NCBI GenBank assembly: GCA_001643675.2
Contig: LSRY02000016.1
Coordinates: 558,001-622,000 of the forward strand
DNA length: 64,000 bases
Direction of reading: 5' to 3'
Source: Monocercomonoides exilis
Lineage: Eukaryota > Preaxostyla > Oxymonadida > Polymastigidae
Within the stretch, counting starts at the first letter, position 1; every line of letters starts with the position of its first letter. The notes beneath the pieces are model-generated. The model was given only the letters and a program-made list of their open reading frames with translations, did no database searches and was not told the DNA's origin. This document shows, in pieces, positions 48,247 to 61,225 of the stretch. The position numbers were made by a program, and so were the translations under genes.

Positions 48247-49291
48247 TTACTCTTGTGATTGATCATTTTCTTGTTCAGAAGGTTGCTCTTGAACTGGCTC
48301 ATTGTTTGGAATCTGTTCTTCTGAAACAGAATCATATGAAGATGCAACAACTCCACCTGCAATCCATTTAACTTCCACAGGTTCGTTGTGCAAGCTCAGA
48401 GGAGATGTACATTCCACAAGTTGCTTCACCTCCACTTCAGACCCAGGTTCCATAAAGGAAGCCTAATTTAAACAAAAAACAAAACGAGAAAATATTTAAA
48501 AAAATTTGAGTTATAAATATTAATTATCATACGCAGAAACGAATTGAATGAGGCAATCCAGAAACGAGAACTGGCTGCACAACTGAATTATGATAGAATC
48601 TTGCAACACTTGGAGATGAAGTCATATCAACTTCCACTGCAACAACGTCTCCATCTTTCCAATCTTCGCATCCAGCTGTTGCAACTTCATCAACAAACAC
48701 GTTACCACTTAAAAAATTATTTAAATAAAAATGAAATATTAATAAATAATTAATTGAAAAAAGAAAACATACTTGATCCCACTATATCCCACGCTAACTG
48801 TTTTCATATATTTATGTTGTATTTTAAAAAAATTCAAAAATTTGAAATAATAATTAATCATACTCTTGCTAGAGCCAGGCGAATAAAACGAAGGAACATC
48901 AGCCTCTGCATCAACAATACCAATGACTATTATATTATAAAACAATACGTGTGAAATTAATTAGGAATAAAAAATCCGTACATCTATCGACATTTGAAGA
49001 TGAAAAAACAAATTCACAGCGCCAGATTCCAGAGCTTATTATTTTGTTAACGCAAATAGTAGATGAATTTATTTTCGTATGCGCAATAACTTTATTTTTG
49101 TCAACAGTGAGGATATCAGCGTTTGGCAACAAAAAGTCGATGTCTGCGGAGACATCAACATTTACAACTTGTTTTGTAGATGAACCATTTCCTTCATCAA
49201 CTTTTAGTTCAGAAATATTAGAAAAATCGAAAAGCATAAAGAGAAAAAATAAATTCGAACCTTTTTGCTTCTTTGAACAGCAACAACCCAT
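48247..49291 (-). CDS. SPRY-domain protein with N-terminal lipidation motif
   Basis: Five exons, 49291-48982, 48926-48864, 48797-48773, 48707-48533 and 48462-48247, join in phase to 262 residues. The N-terminus MGCCCSKKQK fits N-myristoylation of Gly2 with palmitoylation of the following Cys and a basic patch, so the protein should sit on a membrane face. Residues from about 85 form a SPRY domain: SSGIWRCEFVF, FIGIVDAEADVPSFYSPG, SVGYSGINGNVF, WKDGDVVAVEVDMTS and VSGLPHSIRF, as in protist SPRY proteins. The acidic Gln/Glu-rich tail is disordered. One exon is only 25 nt, spliced exactly. An extra 60-nt in-frame intron may remove the odd FFLFMLFDF stretch after KKQK, leaving 242 residues; both forms keep the frame. 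Its partner is unknown. Confidence 0.75.
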
Positions 49292-49383
49292 TCGGCAGTT
49301 GAAAAATAATTAACAATGGGCTTTGTGATCGTCTGGTACATAATTAGCTAGAATATTGGGCTACCCATTAAAAAAATTGAAAA

Positions 49384-52300
49384 ATGATTCCTCACGCTTG
49401 TGACAATTGCAGAAAGAAGTTTGCGTTAATGAATTTCAAATTATGTTTTATTCTATTAATTGCATGTTCATTTTTATTTTTTAGAAAAATTAAATGCGAT
49501 GGGTATAGTTTCACATTTTTTAGAATATTTAAATATTTCCAAATAAAATAATGAAAAATTTAATATTATTTTATGTTGTTTTGTTTTATTTTAATTTTTT
49601 ATAAATTATTTTAGAAAGCAACCATGTATGAATTGCCACAACCGTTCTATTGAATGCACCTATAAGGCACCTCTAAAAAAACGAATCCCTGCAGGTATAA
49701 CCTTGATAATTACCAATTTGCTTCAAGATTTTTTTTGAATTATGAATATTATGAAATATAGGAGCAAAAAGCAAAGCATACTCCAAATACGCTTCAAAAT
49801 ATCCTGTTAAACCAAAAGGTCGTTCAATCGTCACAAATAGGCAAGATACAACATTTGTTTCAACTAATGTTGCACGCACAATTCCAAAGGCTATTAACTC
49901 TGATTATCTATCTTCTGACCCTGCGCGAGTTTCATCTGCATTTCCTGATCCAACTTCATCGCAAATCCCTTCATTTCATAATCCTCTTTATCACAGTCAT
50001 AAATTTCCACGTGGAGATCAGCATACTGGAGTCACTCCATCTGCACCATCAATGACATCATCATCTTTTAATTCTTCTGTTATGTCTTCAACTCATAACT
50101 CCTCTACAAGTCATTCTCAACATATTCAAGGGTTCTCATCGGAAAACTCAAATATATCAATAAATCCTACTACTCAAGCTCCACCACTCTCTTTATTTTT
50201 ACCATCATCCTTGCCTCCATCGTCCGTTTCACAATTTCCTCGAAAAACATCTTCTTATCCATCAACACAATTCTCGATGCCTGACAAGTATGTTCCATCT
50301 TCATCACGTGGAAGTGAAAGTGCTTCAACTCCAGCTTCATTTCCTTCAGTTAGTTCGAGATATTCATCTCTATCTTTCCCCCCTTTGTCACCTGCCTCAC
50401 GAGAATTGGACAATGACCCTCTTCGAAATAGCAGTTCAAGAAGCTCAAGAAGCAATCCAGAGTTTTCTGGTTCAAGTGATTCTATTTATCGCAGTGACGA
50501 TTCACCACGTGCACTTGAAGAAGACGCACTGTACAAAACAGCACTGAGACGGGAGAGACACGAAGAGAGGATGCGCCGCAGAGCCGCTCGGCAGCAGCAA
50601 AGATTCCGGCCTCTCTATGAAATGAACTCTGCCTCATCACAAAGTGAAGGCGAACAATTTGCTTCAAAAAGAGGCAAAGGAAAAAGATGGGTCTTTGGCA
50701 ATGAGGAGCCGTACAACCCATTTCCATCTGCTTCTCGTTGTCGTACATTTGTTCCACTTCCTCTTCCCACCCAGCAGTTTTCACCAGTAACACAGTCAGA
50801 TTCTTCTCTTTCAGCATCAACCACAACAACCACTGCACCAGCATTTCCACAATCATCATCTTCTTCTGCTTCAATTTCTTCTTCTTCAACTTCTTCATTT
50901 AATCCAACTTCCCCCACAAAATTAACAGACGCATGCTCATCTTGCCTGTCCCAAGCGTTTCTGCGGAACTCTGCCTCTGTCTTCGACATCAACGTCCCTT
51001 TCATTGAAATCGGACCCAACAAGCTGCTTTATTTGGAAGTGTACCGCAAGTTCATCAACCCACTGCTGGGCATACACGGAGACGATCTGTCGTATTTTGC
51101 TCATTTTCCATTCAACGCACGAGAGGTGATGATGCAGGCGAAGCTGATGGAAAAACGTGAGAAAGAAAGAGAAAGAGTCGATTTTGGGGGAAAGGCGAAG
51201 GGGAAAGCAAGAGCGAAAGCGAAAGGGAAAGGCAAAGCTTGCTGTGAAACCAGCCAAGGGCCAACACATTCATTCCCAGAAAACGAAGCAAACGACAGAA
51301 AATTCATGTTCCCTTCAGCATCAGCACAAGCATCGTCATTCTCATCAGGTGCGAATCCTTCTCTTGCCACTGTGTCACCTGCACTCTCTCCTGCGCGTCT
51401 GAGCCGTGTGGAGCATCTTGTGCTGCATCTGGTGGATGCGCTGCACCTGCAGTTCTACTCCATCATCGCCATCGCTGCGCTCCTCATCGGCCACAACCAC
51501 ACCGCTGCTGTGTGTGTGAGGCAGGCGCGCGTGCTGAGTGCTGTTCTGACCGACGTCGAGGGGAACATTCGGCCGCAGATGAAGCATTTGAACGACAGAA
51601 TCACAAACAACATGGCGCGCATGCGGGAGCTGGCGAAGTGGATCGACAGGCATCTCCCGCTCCTTAGCTCTGCCTCCGCCGAGGAAATAGCAGCAAATTT
51701 CGCAGAGGCTTCTTTAGAGAACAAAGAATTCCTCACTCAGAAGTTAGACTCGAAGAACTCCTGTCTGTCGGCATCTGACCGCTTTGCACGCACGCTGCGC
51801 AAGAGAGCGTCTGTTCTGTTTCGGCTGCTGTCTTCCTCTGCCGTGTCTTCCTTTGTCGACTCGCTGACCATCTCGTATTGTGTCTCCCGTGCCGTCACAC
51901 TCACCCAGCCAGAGCTGCTGGAGGTGTGCTTCATCATCGAACACACCCGCGGGCTGCTGCTTCTCTCGCGCCTGTTCAACACACACCCGTCTCGGCGCTC
52001 TCTTTCTCTGCTGAAGTCAGCAGAGAACTTCTTCGACACGCAGTGGATGCGAACAGTGCTGTATGGAGAGACTTCACAGCTGCACCAACTGGCACTGCAC
52101 CCATCACAGCCTATTCAATACTCCCCTCTGACAGATGGTGTGTCGAAGGCGCTGAAGTGGATGGCAGAGATGATGAAGGAGCTGACGGAGGATGAAGAGG
52201 GGAGACTGAGGGAGAGGGAGAAGGAGAGAGAGAGGGATAATGGGGAGGAAGAGAGTGTAGGAAAGGAAGAGAAGGAAGAGAAAGAGAAGAGAATGGAAAA

Positions 52301-53594
52301 AGATGACGAGAAAGAGAAGAAGAATGATGAAAATGATAAGACAAAGATGGAAGCTACAGATGAAGATGAAAGAAATGATGGCACCAAACATACATCTTCT
52401 GCAGAGCAAAAGAACACAAGTGAAAACGAAGCGAAAAATGATATTCCAACAAACAGCAAAGAAGAAACCAAAGTTTGCACATCAAATGCAGATGCTTTTG
52501 ATTCAGTCCACACAAGCACTTTGATGGAATCAGCAGCACACAAAGCTAAATACGAGTTCAACGACGATGACCTCAAAGCAATGACGCTTCTGATGGATGC
52601 TGTTAACAATGCCCTGGATGATAAAAGTACAAAACAGAAAACTTCCTCTTCCTCTTCTTCCTCTTCATCGTCTTCTTCTCCTCTCCCTTATCCATACAAC
52701 GAATCCCAGCCATATTTTCTCTTCCGAAATAACCAAAATCTGTCTGCAATGGATCTCTTCATCAATTCTTCTCGCATTCTCTCAAACTTCCGATGCCAGC
52801 GATGTTATCAGCTTAGCAGTTCATCGCAGAATAATTGTACTTCAGCTTCATCATCTTCCACTTTCACATCATCAGACCCCTCTTCCTCTTCCTCTTCCTC
52901 TTCCTCTTCTAATAATAATCCTCCTTCATCGTCATCACCTTCTTCTTCTGATTCTGTCTCTTCTGATTCACTTCACTCGTATCGCGTGGTGACTGAGCCA
53001 ACACCTATTTCCCATTCAACTTCATTTTATGAGTCAATTCTTGGCTTCTCTCAAACGCTATCTGCGCTGCTGATGGCTGCACTGGACAGAATTGTGCCGA
53101 CTCCCTCGCCAGCCAGCCGTTCGTCGTCTGCTGCTTTTCTTTTTGCCTCTGCGTCTCATAATGCTGCTGCTTCTGTGCCTTCTCCTTCATTGCCTCTCTC
53201 TTCAACCGCATCTTCGTCGCAATCTCCAAATTCTTCATTGCCTTCTTCTTCTTCTTCCTCTTCCTCCTCTTTATCCAACACAACACCGCATCCCCAGTCT
53301 TCTCCTTTCTTCGTGCTGAACACCTCACAAGTCGCCCCGACTCTTCAGTTGCTCGACTCCCCCTTTGCATTCACCGCTGCTTCTGCGCCCTCATTCTCTG
53401 TTCAGCAGAGCATCCACCACCCAATTTCCTCTTTGATCAACATCAGCTCCATTTTGACAACTTCTTCGCTGTTCCATGCATCGCTAGACAACTTGGCACA
53501 GACGGTGTCTAATGATCTTGCTAATCTTGTGAATCGAGTTGCTTCTTCTTCTTCATCTTCTTATCCCTCTTCCACCACTTCATCCACTTCATCC

Positions 53595-53639
<45 letters not shown>

Positions 53640-56600
53640 TCTTCTTCTTCCTCCTCCTCCTCATCGTCGTCATCTTGGCTGTATCGAGCAGTCACTGAGC
53701 CCTTCATCAAGACGCCAAACGCATCTCTCACTTCAACCTCGCAGCTGATCCGCCCAATTGCCCAGCGTCTGTCCTCATTTGGCGGGTCGCTCCTGCGCCA
53801 AGTGTCAGCTGCAGCTGTTTCGCATTCTTTGCGCACACCACACAACCCTCATCAGTTTAACAGGCCTCTTCAGCTGGAATACTCCTCTCATACAAAACAT
53901 TATCATGCTCAGGGAAATCCTGCGTTCAGTCTCAATCAGTTTGGGCATATGCAGAATGAAAAACAATATCAGCATCATAATCAACAACAAACGAGTTCTT
54001 TTGGCATTTCACCTTCAGCAACGATGTCACTATCTCCTTCGCACACAGCTTCACAAACGCAAATCTCTTCGACGCCTTCTTCGCAGCAGGAGATGTTTGT
54101 GAGGATGGTGCGGTTCATCCAAACAAAACACTCGTTTTCATTAGACGACATTTCACACTCCTCAAATGAATCATCTCCTTCATCCATTTTCTCTTCTTCT
54201 TCATCATCTTCTGCTTCTTCTTCTGCTTCTTCATATCAGCAAGCATCATTGCCTTATTTGCACACGCCCAAAAGCAACAGAATGTTCTCAGATGATTTTC
54301 CAAGTCATTCAGTGAACAACTGCCAAATGATATCTCCTCTGCCTCATTCTTCATTTCAGCCACTGACAACTTCAACTTTCCCCAAAACATCAACAGAACA
54401 AGCAAACACAGCTGTTTCTCCGCAGATGCACTCCCCATCACACACTTCTATGCCACAAGATTTATCTTCACCATTGCCTTCTTCTTCTTCTTCTACTTGT
54501 TCGATGAATTCCTCTTTACAATCACTTCCTGCTTCCTCACAAACACCTCCTCCAAATTCCATTTCATTACAGTCAAAAGAACATTCTCCTGATTCATCAG
54601 ATCTTTCTCCTTCAGCCACATCGCCTTCATCTGATTCCATTTCATCACTTCCATCTGCTCTGTCTTCAGCAACTTCTTCTTCTTCTTCACCATCATCATC
54701 CACTTCATCTTCTGCTGTATCCACACCAAACACTTCGTCTCTCCAACACAATCCTCCATACAACACCCTCGATCTCCTCTCCTCTTCTCTCCCATCATTC
54801 GCCCAATCTGCCTTGCACTCAGCCACACTCTTCCACTCTCTTTCTCTCCAAACACAGTCATCCATCAGACAGCGCTTAACTGCTGCTCTGCACGCCACCC
54901 ACTTCCTCTTCGTATCTCTTCTTCCTGTTGCCTCTCTGCTCACCACATCTGCCATTCCTTACGATTACTTCCCGTTCGACGTTATCCGACTTCCCACCAC
55001 GCACAGCATAGCGCTTCTCCGCTCGCTCAGCCATTTTGACTCGGTTCTCGCAGAATGTGGTGGAAGAAGGAGAGAATGTGTGGCTGCTGTGGTAGAGGAG
55101 AAAGGGAACGCGGAGCAGGAAAGATTCAGAAGCAACACCAATGACAACAGCTGGAATGGAGGATGGCAGGCACATGAACCAGAACTGGTGTCGTGTGTTG
55201 TTGATGCGAAGGAACAGAACATGAGTTGTTTGACTTCATCTGGCAATTCTGAAGGCAATCAGAACATTTTCATCAAGGACGCAAGAAGAAAGGCAGGAAA
55301 GCCACCATCTTTTCATTTGACTGATTCAATTGCTCCACTTATACTTCCTCCGAACGAGGTGGCCACTGCAATGCTCAGCTTTTTCAGTTTTGATAATCCA
55401 AAAAAATTGGAAAAAGAGGCAGAAAAGAAGGTTGAAGATGGAAAAGTTATGGAAAAAATGGAAGATAAAACGATATTTGATTCAAAAATTTCGTCTTCGA
55501 ATAGCTCATCATTGCTTTCCACATCCTCTTCTATTTCTTCTGTTTCTGCTTTGAAATCAGAAGACACCTCTATTTCAACCTCATCCAATGATCATTCGGA
55601 AATTTCATTTAATGAACAATCTCTGAAGCCATCTTCACCTTCTCAAACATCACCAAAAAAACCAATCGGCTCTCCAGCTCATCTTTTATCTTCTTCTTCC
55701 TCTTCTTCTGCTGCTACTTCTTCTGCTTCGGCTCCTCTTTCATTCTGCTGCCCATGCGGCTGCACTGTGACAGACGGGAAAGACGTGTATCTGAGCTGCA
55801 TTGTGGAGTCGTTCATTCCACCGCCTCTTTCTCAAAGTGCTTTGAACCAAATGGGACAGGGAATCAGCATTCCGTTGGATGAAGAGTGTTTGAGTGAAAA
55901 AATTGACTCTGCTAAAAATGAAGTGAATATTAAAGCAGACAAGAATACATCTTCAAATTTGACGGAGAAAGTTAAGACTGATAATTCAGAATTGGCAAAA
56001 GAAACGATAACTAATCCATCAACAGCTGAAATACAATCATCATTCCCTGCTTCTGCTCAACTTCCTGATACTGCTGATGAAAAGAAAATTCAAACGTCGT
56101 CTTCTGTCTCTTCAGCTTCACATATTAAAAGCGATGAAAACCCTTCAATTCAACAAAACAATCAAAGTTCTTTTGATTCCTGCAACTCCTCTTCTTCCTC
56201 TTTGCCATCGTCCTCATTCACACCCGATCGCTGCCCGTCTCCTCCTGTTCTGACCCTCCATCTGCAGCAGAGCAGGCACAAGCACTGGTCTCCAGCCACA
56301 CGCACGCCAGCTGAGTTGATGCTGCAGACGCTGAAGGGCCATTCTGTGCCCAGCAATGCTTTGTTCCCGCTCGTTGCAGTGAATGAAGTGACGAAGTTTT
56401 TTGTGCCAGAAGAGGAAGAAGAAGACGAGGAGGATGAAGAAGATGAAGGAGATGAGGAAGACGAAGAGTTAAAAGTCAAACAACAAGAAAAGGAAATTAT
56501 TTCAGATCAAACAGAAGATGAAGAAACTTCCACAGCAAATCTTAAAAAAGACAAAGAAGATAAGAATTTGAATGAACCATTTCAATCGTTGCCATCAGAT

Positions 56601-59600
56601 ATTTCCTCAGAAAAAAATTCTTTATTATCAACTTCTTCTGGTAATGACTTTTCTCCCTCATCTATTTCAAGCTCAATTTCAACATCAAGCACCACGCAGT
56701 TTCCTGTCGTAACTGAATCTATTCAATCACCATCAACACCACCTCAAGCATCTTCACCATCACCTTCTTATCTACGGCGCGATTGCTTCCGCTGTCTTTC
56801 GACCATTCTTTCCTCTCTTTCTGCTTCATACAACGAGGCGTTTGCCTCTTCTATTCTTCCGCTTCCCTCGTTTTCGCCTTCTGCTCTCATTTCCTCTTCC
56901 ACCCTTCCATATGTCACAGCTGCATACATCGCCCATCTATCTGTTGCAGCTTTTTGCCTCTCAACATTCAAATCATCTGAACATTCGGCCATTTCTTCTT
57001 CTTTGAACTCATCCCCTGCCAAGTCTTTCACACACAAACAGATTTTTGAGAATCCGCAAAAGCTCAAAAGTGATCGGTCATTTGCAGCGGCTGCACTTCT
57101 TGTGGCTAATGAGGCAGTGCGATGGATGATGCAAATGGCTGTTGAGAAAGGTGTCGGATCGTTTGCATTCCATCCACTTTCGTACCATCCAATGACTTTT
57201 GTCGCCATCACTTATGGATATCATCTTCGGATGCACTGCAAGGCTGTTGCTCGAACGATTAATCAAAAAGAAAAGAAGGAGGATGATGAAAAGGTGAAAA
57301 GTGAGAGAAAAAATATTGATGATATGATAAATGGCACTAATGTCACAGGCAATCCCAATGAAAGCACTTTTGAAAATGGAAGATACCTTCCACAGAATGC
57401 AAAAGCAGAAGAAAAAAGCGAGATTGAATGGGAATGGACAGTGAACGATACAAATCTTTTGGAGGAGTCATTCATTCACTACTTCATTCTATTCCAACTT
57501 ATGCATCTTGTTCGTTCAGATTCTGCAATCCACTATGCGTATCAGTCTTCAATGGAATTTTTCAAGCAGCTCTGTGTGAATTATTCGCAGAGTAATACAT
57601 CCAATCCAACATCCCAATCTTTGTCTCGCCCTCCTCCGCCATTGTTTCTTCCTCCTCTGCTTATTCAGACAGTAAAATTCTTTTTGAACCATTGTGCACA
57701 CTTTCCAAACATTGCCAGACGATACCCAGCACAATGGGTTGACACAACGCCTCTAAATGCTTGCAGAATAGTGCCAGTGCATCTCAGTGGAAGCCAGGTG
57801 TGGAGGGAAGATATTGTTGTTGGTACAGATGAAGGAGAATGGAAGGCATGGCTGAGAGAAAGAGAGAGGCTGGAAAGGAAGCAAAAATGCGAAAGTGCAA
57901 AAGAAGAGAGCAGAGAAGAAGAAACAGGAGGAGATGCGAATGAACTTAGAGATAATGAAATTCCTGCGAATGAGGCTGAAGGGAAGTGGAGAGCAAAAGC
58001 AAAAGCGAAAGAGCAAGAGAAGGCCAAAGGGAAAGGGAAATGGAAGGAAGCAGGCAAAGGAAAATTATTCTCTGCAAAAGATATAATAGCAGATGATTCA
58101 ACGAGGAAAAAACGGGAAGCAGCAAGACAGTCAATGGCAGCATCTATTCTGGCAAAGATAGCAGAGACGCGGATGGAGGTGGAAGGAGAGGAGATTAACG
58201 ACTTGGCACAAAGAGAAAATGGGATGAATGGAGAAGAGGAAGAGGAAGAGGAAGAAGAGAATGATGATGAGGGGGAGGAAGAAGGAGAAGAAAGTGCATC
58301 AGATAGAGATACTAATGGAAAGCTTAGCAAAGATATAGATATGAATGATGATGCAAACGAAGGCAATCTGAGTGGAAATGGCGATGGAGATTCTAAAGTG
58401 AATTTCTTACAGAAGAAGAAAAGGAGGAGGCGGAGAGCCGAAGTGAGTTGGGATGATCTTCAAACATTTGAGAGAAAGGATAAAAGGATGAGAATTGAAT
58501 CAGAGGTAGACAATGAAGAAGATCGTGACAGCAGCAACTCAAACAAAGCGAGAACATATATGAGATATGAATCATTAAATAACAGAAAAACCCCATCATC
58601 ACCAGACATGTCCGAAGATTCAGAGGGTTCTTCGCTTGATTTTCTTTCGGATTTGGAAGATGACGAATCAAAGATTGAAAGCAACTCAGCTATTGATCGC
58701 TCTAATATTCATAATGAAGGAATAATCTTTGAAGCAGAAAGAACAGTTGGAAGAGGAAGAGGAAGGGGTAGAGGTAGAGGCAGAGGCAGAGGAAGAGGAA
58801 GAGGTGCTTCTGCAGTTCGTCCTTCTCCTCTTTCGCATTCCGAGACAGTGGAGGCAACCATTGCTCCAGCCACGCGAGGAAGAAGAGGGAGAAAAAGAAG
58901 AAGTGAAGTTTATGAGCAAAGCGATTCTGAGGCAAGCACTCCATCTTCTCGTTCTTCTTCTTATTCTTCTCATTCATCTTCAGTATCTTCTCATTCATCC
59001 TTTGAATCATCTGAAGGTGTCGACGAAATATTGGAATCTCTTCCTCCAGAGAGCAAACCACAACAGCAGCCACAAATTATGTTTCATGAAGAGCATCAAT
59101 CACCAAATGATGTTTCCTATGCACCCTCTTTAGTTTCTCCTTCATCCTCATCTTCTTCAACGTCGAAGACAGATATCACACTGATATCTGCTCCTGCACC
59201 AATAACTATCCCATCTTCTCCTTCTCCATCAACATCATTTTTGTCTCCATCAGTTACAAACAGACTTCCTAACAGTTCTTCTCAATCATTCCGAATGCCA
59301 ATTAATTCAAATGGGAAGGGTTCAACACAGTTAATTGAATCTTATCCTTCTTCTTTTCAATCCAATTCATCAACACCTTTGTCGAACCTTCACTCTAATG
59401 CATCAGCATCGGTCTATGCTCCTTTATCATCTCAGTCATCTTCCTATCTCCAGAACACTTTCCAGAAAAGTGCCCCGTTTGGTTCGATGGCTCTTCCTTC
59501 TCCGTTCATCATGTCTTCTGGCGCAAACAAACAAAGTCAACACTCAGCTCTTCTCAACATGGCAGGACAATCTTCTCAGCAGCCACTACTCCCAGGAGAA

Positions 59601-60185
59601 GATACAGTTCATTCGCCAACAAATTACACACTCTCTTCGTCTTCTGGTCAGATTCCATCAAATTTAACTGGTACTTCTTCTTCTTCTTCAACTCCCTCTT
59701 CTTTCCAAGCAAAGCATCAAGATCCCTCAATCTTGCATAATTTCACTCCTTTTGTGTCTTCAACAGTAATCCCTACATTTTCATTGACTTCATCATCATT
59801 ATCAACTAGTCTTTCATCACCAATGCCTAATCCTATTGACCCGCCACCGTCAATGGGCTGGGGAATTTTGGACAATGCTGCAAATACATCTTCGTCGTCT
59901 TCTGACTCTTTTACAATGCCTATACCATCTTCATCTTCAACTCAATCTTCTTCATCGTTATCTATTGGATCTAATCTATATACTACAAATTCATCTTCAT
60001 CTCCGTTTGTTTCATATTCAAATAGCGATCCTGACTCTTTCTCTTCAACCTTTGAAACAACGGATGAGCTTGGTAACTTTTCAACTGAAGGTTCACTTAG
60101 TCCAACATTTTCTATTTCCACAAATTTTGTTCCTGATGATTTTTCTCATTTCTTCACATCTTCATATGACTTGTATGGATCGTAG
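49384..60185 (+). CDS. Giant Zn2Cys6 binuclear-cluster protein (3518 aa)
   Basis: Four exons, 49384-49418, 49485-49502, 49615-49694 and 49762-60185, join in phase; exon 2 is only 18 nt. The spliced N-terminus has a perfect Zn(II)2Cys6 cluster, C6-x2-C9-x6-C16-x5-C22-x2-C25-x6-C32, with the basic RKKKIK between Cys2 and Cys3 and a following KAPLKKR linker, as in fungal GAL4-type DNA-binding domains. Residues about 436-520 and 590-810 are helical (SRVEHLVLHLVDALHLQFYS, then AALLIGHNHTAAVC) and may correspond to the fungal_trans regulatory region, which is inference. The remaining 2700 residues are mainly disordered Ser/Thr/Pro with poly-Ser, a poly-Thr run, acidic and Lys/Glu blocks, more helical patches near 2190-2560, and an RG-repeat followed by RGRRGRKRRSE near 2900-2960 that could contact nucleic acid. 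It is most likely a nuclear transcription factor. Typical family members have 600-1100 residues. Confidence 0.82.
53594..53639. repeat. (ACA)n microsatellite coding poly-Thr
   Basis: About 15 ACA units in frame within the Zn2Cys6 gene give a pure poly-Thr run, flanked by (TCT/TCC)n poly-Ser. As a trinucleotide repeat it can change length without breaking the frame. Confidence 0.85.
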
Positions 60186-60748
60186 GTAATGATATATATT
60201 GCTGTGTGAAGAATGTCAACATAACTAACATGAAGAGGTTGCATTTCATCCATAATTTCAAAGTGCTTGAAAACTTTAATTAATAATTGATCTGGATTTC
60301 GAGTTTATACGTTATGCTTATAATATGAACTCCAAAAATATGTTTTATAAAAGCGTATGAAGTTTTTTTTTTTAATTTTGATCAATAACAGGAAATTTTT
60401 TATTTCAAACTTTTTTCAAAGACTTTTTCTTTATATTTTAAGATTTTGAAAACCTCAAGCTTAAAAATTTCCACAGCATCAAAAATTTGTTGGTTACGAT
60501 ATTTTTGTTTTTATGTAATAATATTTTCAAACAGGGTTATCTTTTTGTTGGTACTTTTTTCTTTATTACCGCTATGTTTTTTTGAAATGAAAAAAGTTCA
60601 AAACACATCAAAAAAATTCAAAACTCAAATAAATGACTCTTTTCACTTTTTCTTTTTTTCTTTTTTTCTTTCTTTTTTTTTTATTTGCTTCGCTTCATTT
60701 GGATTAGAAGTGGACAAATTGAATTCAGATTTTCATGTGATTGTTTTC
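60186..60748. other. Intergenic, nothing recognised
   Basis: 560 bp of T-rich DNA after the Zn2Cys6 gene. The frame at 60446-60796 is Phe-rich and runs into the MITE, so it is not a gene. Confidence 0.4.
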
Positions 60749-61114
60749 TATAGGGTGGTCCAAAATATTTTGTTAAAATTATTAAATATGGAATAAAAAT
60801 TTATATTTAAAAACATTTTTCATAAAAATAATCACCTTTATGAGTCGTTACAAATTGAAATCACCTTTTACAACTATCAAACCATTGAAAAATCATATCT
60901 GTTGAAATTTTTAGAAATATTTTTTTATTCCAGGAACGAATTGTTCGAAGATCTGGAAGCTCCAAACTGCGACAAATTGAAGCTTATCATAAATTTGATC
61001 ATCACTCAAACCGATAAACGAACAAAATTCAGTTATATCGAATATTTTTTGATATTTTTATTATTAATTTCCCATTTTTTATTATTTTTGCAAAGAAATA
61101 TGGACCACCCTATA
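60749..61114. mobile_element. Mariner-like MITE, 366 bp
   Basis: The left end is 'tatagggtggtccaaaatat' (60749 on) and the right end is its inverse, finishing 'atggaccaccctata' (to 61114). The first 13 bases are a perfect inverted repeat; weaker similarity continues for about 50 bp inward. The GGGTGGTCC terminus and flanking TA fit Tc1/mariner elements. The interior has no transposase, only an 84-codon frame without the DDE motif pattern, so this is nonautonomous or a relic. Confidence 0.75.
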
Positions 61115-61225
61115 TTTTGCGAAATGACAAACAATAATAAACTTATAAATGAATGAATGAATAAATGAAATGAAATGAAATAAAATAAAAATATTGAGTT
61201 TAAAAGCACAATTAATATCATTTCC

